DNA of 63,983 nt from the NCBI GenBank assembly GCA_031292735.1, contig JARLGP010000265.1, positions 1-63,983 on the forward strand, read 5' to 3'. Positions 59,927 to 63,983 of the stretch are shown here, in pieces. The notes under the pieces are model-generated. The model saw only the letters and a list, made by a program, of their open reading frames with translations. It made no database searches and had not been told where the DNA came from. Each line of letters begins with the position of its first letter. The stretch's first letter is position 1. The stretch is from Holophaga sp. Lineage in GTDB: Bacteria; Acidobacteriota; Holophagae; Holophagales; Holophagaceae. Position numbers and translations under genes: made by a program.

Positions 59927-62215
59927 ATGGCCGAGCCCATCGCGCCGGACCCGCAGCTGGAGCAGACCCTGCAGACGGCCACCGAGCTGCACCTGGCGGG
60001 GCTCCTGGAGCAGGCGGAGGCCGGCTATCGCCAGGTGCTGGCCGGCCACCCGGAGCACCCGGTGGCCCTGCATCGGCTGGGCGTCCTGGCCCTGCAGCGG
60101 GGCAGCCTGGAACCCGCCCTGGACCTGCTCGGCCGGGTGGTGGCCCTGGATCCGGCCGCCTGGCGCTCCCACTGCAGCCTGGGCCAGACCTTCACCGCCC
60201 TGGGCCGGATGGCCGAGGCCCGGGCCGCCTTCCAGAAGGCCGCCCGGCTGAACCCCGGCTGCCTGGAGGCCTGGATGGGGGCCGGAGCGGCCTGCCAGGC
60301 CCTGGGCCTGGGCCAGGAAGCCCTGACCGCCTTCACCCAGGCGGCGGCCCTCAGGCCGGACCACGCCGAGGCCCAGAACAACCTGGGCATCGCCCTGCAG
60401 GACCTGGGCCGAACGGCCGAAGCCGTCCAGGCCTTCCAGCGGGCGCTGGCCGCCCAGGAAGACTACCCCATCGCCCACAACAACCTGGGCAACGCCCTGC
60501 TCCTGGACCGCCGGCCGGAGCCGGCCATGGAGCAGCTGCGGCGCACCGTGGCGCGCTGGCCGGAGTACGCCGACGCCTGGTACAACCTTGGCAACGCCGC
60601 CTTCGCCGGGTGCCGGTTCCAGGAGGCCGCCGAAGCCTACGGGCGCACCCTGGCCCTGGTCCCGGAGCATCTTCCGGCCCGCAACAACCTGGGCAACGTG
60701 CTCCAGGCCCAGGGCCGCAACGAGGCGGCCCTGGACAGCTACCTGGAGGCCCTGCGGCTGGACCCCGGCTTCGTGGACGCGTACAACAACGCCAGTTCCG
60801 CCGCCCGCGCCCTGGGCCGCATGGACGAGGCCGAGCGGCTGCTGGAGGCCGCCGTGGCGGCGCGCCCGGACTACGCCGTCAGCCACTGCAACCTGGGCAA
60901 CCTGTTCAAGGACACCGGCCGCATGGACCAGGCAGTGCGCAGCTTCCGCCGGGCCCTGGAGCTGGATCCCTCCGACTCCGTCACCCACAGCAACCTGGCC
61001 TACGCGGTGAGCTTCCTGCCCGGGTTCGACGCCCACGCCATCCTGCGCGAGAACCTGGACTGGAACCGCGCCCACGTGCAGCCCGGCCCGGCCCCGCAGC
61101 ACCCCAACGATCCCGACCCCGAGCGCCGGCTGCGGATCGGCTACGTGTCCCCGGATTTCCGCGAGCACTGCCTCACCCTGTTCACCCTCCGCACCCTGGC
61201 CCACCACGACCGCAGCCGGTTCGAGATCTTCTGCTACGCCCGGGTGCCCAAGCCGGACGACTACACCCGCCAGTTCATCAGTCTGGCCGACCACTGGCGC
61301 GACACCCGGGCCCAGACCGACCAGGACGTGGCCGAGCTGGTGCGGGCCGACCGGATCGACGTCCTGGTGGACATCACCCAGCACATGTCCAACGGCCGGC
61401 CGCTCATGTTCGCCCGCAAGCCCGCGCCGGTGCAGACCACCTGGCTGGCCTATCCCGGCACCACCGGCATCGCCGCCATGGACTACCGGATCACCGACCG
61501 CTACCTGGACCCCCCCGGCGAGCACGACGACTGGTATTCAGAAACCTCCATCCGCCTGCCGGACACCTACTGGTGCTACGACCCGCTCACCGCCGAGCCG
61601 CAGCCCGGGCCCCTGCCGGCCCTGCGCAACGGCCACGTCACGTTCGGCTCCCTGAACAACTTCTGCAAGGTCCACCCGGCCGTGCTGGACCTGTGGGCCC
61701 AGGTGATGATGGCGGTGCCCGGTTCCCGGCTGCTGCTGCTGGCCCAGCCCGGCGCCCATCGGCAGCGGGTGCTGGACCGGCTGGCGGAAGGCGGGGTGGA
61801 ACCCGGACGGGTGGCCTTCGCGCCGTTCCAGCCCCGACTGGACTACCTGGCCCTGTACCGGCAGATCGACCTGGGCCTGGACACCTTCCCCTACAACGGC
61901 CATACCACCAGCCTGGACGCCTACTGGATGGGGGTTCCGGTGGTGACCCGCACGGGCGGGACCGTGGTGGGCCGGGCCGGATGGAGCCAGCTTAGCAACC
62001 TCCACCTGCGCGAACTGGCGGGCGCAACCGACGAAGCCTTCATTCAGATCGCCGTCGACCTGGCCCAGGACCTGCCCCGTCTGGCCCAGCTTCGAGCCGG
62101 CCTGCGCGCCCGCATGGAGGCCTCGCCGCTCATGGACAGCGAGCGCTTCACCCGGAACCTGGAAACGGCGTACCGGAAGATGTGGCGACACTGGTGTGAA
62201 AATCAGGTTATATAA
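59927..62215 (+). CDS. TPR plus SPINDLY-type O-GlcNAc transferase homologue
   Basis: The 762-residue protein has about ten TPR units in residues 10-370 (repeats of the form 'AxNNLGNALxxxGR..EA', for example AHNNLGNALLLDRRPEPA). A SPINDLY/OGT glycosyltransferase-41 catalytic domain follows (about 400-750) with RLRIGYVSPDFREHCL, VLVDITQHMSNGR, TFGSLNNFCK and the UDP-binding DTFPYNGHTTSLDAYWMGVP, split as DTFPYNGHTT and SLDAYWMGVP. It would transfer GlcNAc, or fucose as in plant SPY, to protein Ser/Thr. It is followed 43 nt later by a DUF4388/TPR gene. Confidence 0.9.
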   Translation: MAEPIAPDPQLEQTLQTATELHLAGLLEQAEAGYRQVLAGHPEHPVALHRLGVLALQRGSLEPALDLLGRVVALDPAAWRSHCSLGQTFTALGRMAEARAAFQKAARLNPGCLEAWMGAGAACQALGLGQEALTAFTQAAALRPDHAEAQNNLGIALQDLGRTAEAVQAFQRALAAQEDYPIAHNNLGNALLLDRRPEPAMEQLRRTVARWPEYADAWYNLGNAAFAGCRFQEAAEAYGRTLALVPEHLPARNNLGNVLQAQGRNEAALDSYLEALRLDPGFVDAYNNASSAARALGRMDEAERLLEAAVAARPDYAVSHCNLGNLFKDTGRMDQAVRSFRRALELDPSDSVTHSNLAYAVSFLPGFDAHAILRENLDWNRAHVQPGPAPQHPNDPDPERRLRIGYVSPDFREHCLTLFTLRTLAHHDRSRFEIFCYARVPKPDDYTRQFISLADHWRDTRAQTDQDVAELVRADRIDVLVDITQHMSNGRPLMFARKPAPVQTTWLAYPGTTGIAAMDYRITDRYLDPPGEHDDWYSETSIRLPDTYWCYDPLTAEPQPGPLPALRNGHVTFGSLNNFCKVHPAVLDLWAQVMMAVPGSRLLLLAQPGAHRQRVLDRLAEGGVEPGRVAFAPFQPRLDYLALYRQIDLGLDTFPYNGHTTSLDAYWMGVPVVTRTGGTVVGRAGWSQLSNLHLRELAGATDEAFIQIAVDLAQDLPRLAQLRAGLRARMEASPLMDSERFTRNLETAYRKMWRHWCENQVI

Positions 62216-62216
62216 T
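62211..62216 (+). promoter_or_regulatory. Consensus -10 box before the DUF4388/TPR gene
   Basis: TATAAT at 62211-62216 overlaps the stop of the glycosyltransferase gene and lies 43 nt before GTG 62259. The -35 region (ACACTG at 62188) is poor. Such a perfect -10 is rare in this GC-rich DNA, so a separate promoter is plausible. Confidence 0.4.
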
Positions 62217-62258
62217 AATGTCATAAATTCTTTCATCCTGTGATACCGGGAGTCCAAG

Positions 62259-63755
62259 GTGACCCAAGCGGCGCAATCGACCCACCTGCCGGCCATTCTG
62301 GCCACCCTGCGACAGCAGGGTTCCGATGGCGAGCTTGTGCTGGAACAGAACGACGGCATGCGCCGGCTGTACTGGCAGGCGGGCGAGCTGGTCTACCTGC
62401 AGAGCGACGCCGCCGGAGAGCAGTTCGGCAACTACCTGCTTCGGCAGGGCATCCTCGACTTCGCCGGGCTCAACCAGCTGCTGGCCAGCGAAGACCGGTC
62501 CCGGCTGGGCGACAAGGTGGTGCAGTGGGGCATGATGAGCCTCGATGACCGGGACGGCCACCTGCGCCAGCTCCAGGAGCAGGTGATGGTCAATGCCCTG
62601 GAGCACCCGATCCTGCAGCTGACCTGGAACCCAAACTCCACCCGGGTGATGCTGAGCGAAGACCTGCACCTGAAGCTGGACCACCGGCACTTCATCTGGA
62701 ACACCTTCCAGGAGGCGCACAACCTCCAGCCCACCTTCGATCTCCTGCGCACCCACGGCGACTGGAAATGGGAGGGGATCCCGGGCCTGCTGGAAGCCGT
62801 GTCCGACCTGCCGCTCAATCCCGCCACCGCCTATGCCCTGTCCTTCCTGGGCTCGGAACCGATCGGCTTCGACACCTTCCTCTCCCTCAGCGGGCTGGAC
62901 GAGGAGAATGCGGCCAGGATCTTCCTCATCCTTTGGGCGGTGGGCGCACTGACCCTCACCCAGGGCGAGCTGCCCGTCCTGGCCTCCGCCCCCGCGCCGG
63001 CCCCGCCGGCCCAGACACCACCCCATGCGGTCCTGCCGCCGGCGGCGGCGCCGCCCGCGGCCGTGCCACCCCCCGCGCATGCCCCATCGATGCTCTCCGC
63101 GCCAGCCCCGGCGCCAGTCCCGGTTCCCGCGCCGGCCCCTCCGGTCCCGGCGCCCGCCCCACTGCTCCCGACGCCGCCGGACGTGATCGAGCTGGATCCC
63201 GAGCACAGCTTCCTCCAGCCGGAGGCCCCGGAGTTCATCGAACTGGAGCCGGAGCACGAACCGGCTCCCATGGCGGCCGGCGCGCCCATGGCCCAGTCCC
63301 CCATGGAACGGGCAGCCAGCCTGCACCGGAAGGCCAAGTCGTTCCACCTGCAGGAGCGCATCGGCGAGGCCATCCACTGCCTGGAGCTGTCGGTGCAGCT
63401 GGACCCCGGTTCGGATTCCGCCTACGGGGTGTGGCTGCTCCTGGGCCAGCTGAGGATGTCCAACCCGGCCTGGTCCACCCGGGCCATCAACGCGCTGCAG
63501 GCGGCCTCCCGGATCCAGCCCAAGGCCGCCGAACCCTGGGTCACCATGGGCCAGGTGTACTACCGCAAGGGTTTCCGCACCAACGCGGTGGCCTGCTTCC
63601 ACAAGGCGCTGGAACTGGACCCCTCGGTGCCCATCCCGCCGGAAGTGGACTACCGGGACCTGGAGGCCGAACTGCTGCCCGAGCCGCCCCCGCCCCAGCC
63701 CACCTCCCTGTTCAGCCGGTTCAAGTCGATCCTGGGGAACTCGGAAAAAGCCTAG
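62259..63755 (+). CDS. DUF4388 (PATAN) and TPR domain protein
   Basis: The 498-residue protein has an N-terminal DUF4388-type domain (about 1-130; GSDGELVLEQNDGMRRLYWQ and AGELVYLQSDAAGEQFGNYL) found in regulators of gliding and surface behaviour. A middle helical region, a long Ala/Pro linker (about 245-330) and two C-terminal TPR units (about 350-460) follow. GTG 62259 with GGGAG upstream is the start. Similar proteins act in chemosensory or motility signalling. Its position behind the O-GlcNAc transferase gene suggests a joint role. Confidence 0.75.
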   Translation: MTQAAQSTHLPAILATLRQQGSDGELVLEQNDGMRRLYWQAGELVYLQSDAAGEQFGNYLLRQGILDFAGLNQLLASEDRSRLGDKVVQWGMMSLDDRDGHLRQLQEQVMVNALEHPILQLTWNPNSTRVMLSEDLHLKLDHRHFIWNTFQEAHNLQPTFDLLRTHGDWKWEGIPGLLEAVSDLPLNPATAYALSFLGSEPIGFDTFLSLSGLDEENAARIFLILWAVGALTLTQGELPVLASAPAPAPPAQTPPHAVLPPAAAPPAAVPPPAHAPSMLSAPAPAPVPVPAPAPPVPAPAPLLPTPPDVIELDPEHSFLQPEAPEFIELEPEHEPAPMAAGAPMAQSPMERAASLHRKAKSFHLQERIGEAIHCLELSVQLDPGSDSAYGVWLLLGQLRMSNPAWSTRAINALQAASRIQPKAAEPWVTMGQVYYRKGFRTNAVACFHKALELDPSVPIPPEVDYRDLEAELLPEPPPPQPTSLFSRFKSILGNSEKA

Positions 63756-63787
63756 GAGCCTGTCTACGTATTCGAAGGCCCCGCGAC

Positions 63788-63884
63788 GACGTCTGGAGGC
63801 CCGATTATCGTGTGCAAGACCCGCAGGAGGATGTTAATGCAACCTTCAAGGGACTTGCACACGAGAAGCGGGCCTCCCGACGTC
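63788..63884. repeat. Long palindromic repeat at the right edge
   Basis: The arms 63788-63818 and 63854-63884 are reverse complements at 28 of 31 positions and are separated by 35 nt. GACGTC, GGAGGCCCG and CGTGTGCAAG pair exactly. It does not look like a simple terminator and may be a REP/BIME-type element or the end of a mobile element that continues beyond the window. No transposase is visible. The flanks 63756-63787 and 63885-63983 show nothing else. Confidence 0.55.
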
Positions 63885-63983
63885 GCCCTTCGGGTGATGG
63901 CAGCGGCCACGGCAATCCCGCGTTACGCTCGGCGAACGATTATCCAAATCGCTCACCTCGCGTGCCTTGTCTTGCCATGGCCG

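Noticed and set aside
1..63983. tRNA, rRNA or CRISPR array
   Set aside because: No cloverleaf-type conserved bases, rRNA segments or regularly spaced direct repeats with unique spacers were seen in the intergenic stretches.
63847..63983. Transposase fragment at the right edge
   Set aside because: The minus-strand frame is open for about 45 codons but has no transposase motif and consists partly of the palindromic repeat.

Overview
The window is 64 kb of GC-rich bacterial chromosome, densely coded on both strands. It has a Gram-negative cell plan: Tsx-like porin, Pal, LolA, an MsbA-type exporter and a patatin/beta-barrel protein. No rRNA, tRNA or other taxonomic marker is visible. The mix of an anaerobe-type purine/selenium cluster, DUF4388 and TPR proteins and high GC would fit Acidobacteriota (Holophaga/Geothrix-like) or a deltaproteobacterial-type lineage; this is an inference only.

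Region 1 (1-15416) is a catabolic island on the plus strand. It holds the 3' part of a molybdenum hydroxylase, ygfK, a Tsx-like nucleoside porin, ygeY, a threonine-synthase-like PLP enzyme, a hydantoinase, the knotted carbamoyltransferase ygeW, a second PLP lyase, ssnA and an XdhC-type maturation factor. This set matches the 'selenium-dependent molybdenum hydroxylase / anaerobic purine degradation' clusters of enteric and clostridial anaerobes. The porin brings in nucleosides, the hydroxylase and YgfK handle purine redox steps, the amidohydrolases and M20 enzyme open rings and cleave ureido groups, YgeW handles carbamoyl transfer and the PLP enzymes finish the amino-acid-like product. A 300-nt leader before the porin can fold in mutually exclusive ways.

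Region 2 (15417-24352) is mixed. It has a DUF433/DUF5615 toxin-antitoxin-like pair with its own promoter, a MarR regulator divergent from a ClC channel, Pal, a large unknown secreted protein, an AT-rich foreign-looking small gene, an RpiR-type regulator and an NRAMP transporter. Region 3 (24602-34117) is a long plus-strand run: glcDEF, a metallo-beta-lactamase-fold hydrolase, a beta-barrel protein, lolA, then zinc-ribbon/FHA, TPR and zinc-ribbon/RDD-like membrane proteins. Region 4 (34120-41001, minus) holds rpiB, rph, a patatin-POTRA-barrel protein, a methyltransferase-like protein and a KimA-like permease.

Region 5 (41032-52598) holds a SNF2 helicase with a SWIM partner, RidA with a cysteine-synthase-like enzyme, a ParS/RES toxin-antitoxin module, an orphan PfaB-like protein, DinB, an apparently dead phosphoesterase and a TauE-type exporter. 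The ParS/RES module is bracketed by 21-nt near-perfect direct repeats that sit exactly on the stop codons of its two convergent neighbours. Region 6 (52573-59870, minus) is rnc, a HisA-like protein lacking the catalytic Asp, an alpha-helical repeat protein, a lipoprotein, an msbA-like exporter and queA. Region 7 (59927-63755) is a SPINDLY-type O-GlcNAc transferase homologue and a DUF4388/TPR protein. The right edge carries a long palindromic repeat.

The observations most worth following are the switch-like leader (4831-5129), the toxin-antitoxin insertion at convergent stops (46722-47741), two enzyme-fold proteins with missing catalytic residues (50516-51328 and 58306-59019) and the unusual enzyme complement of the purine/selenium cluster.
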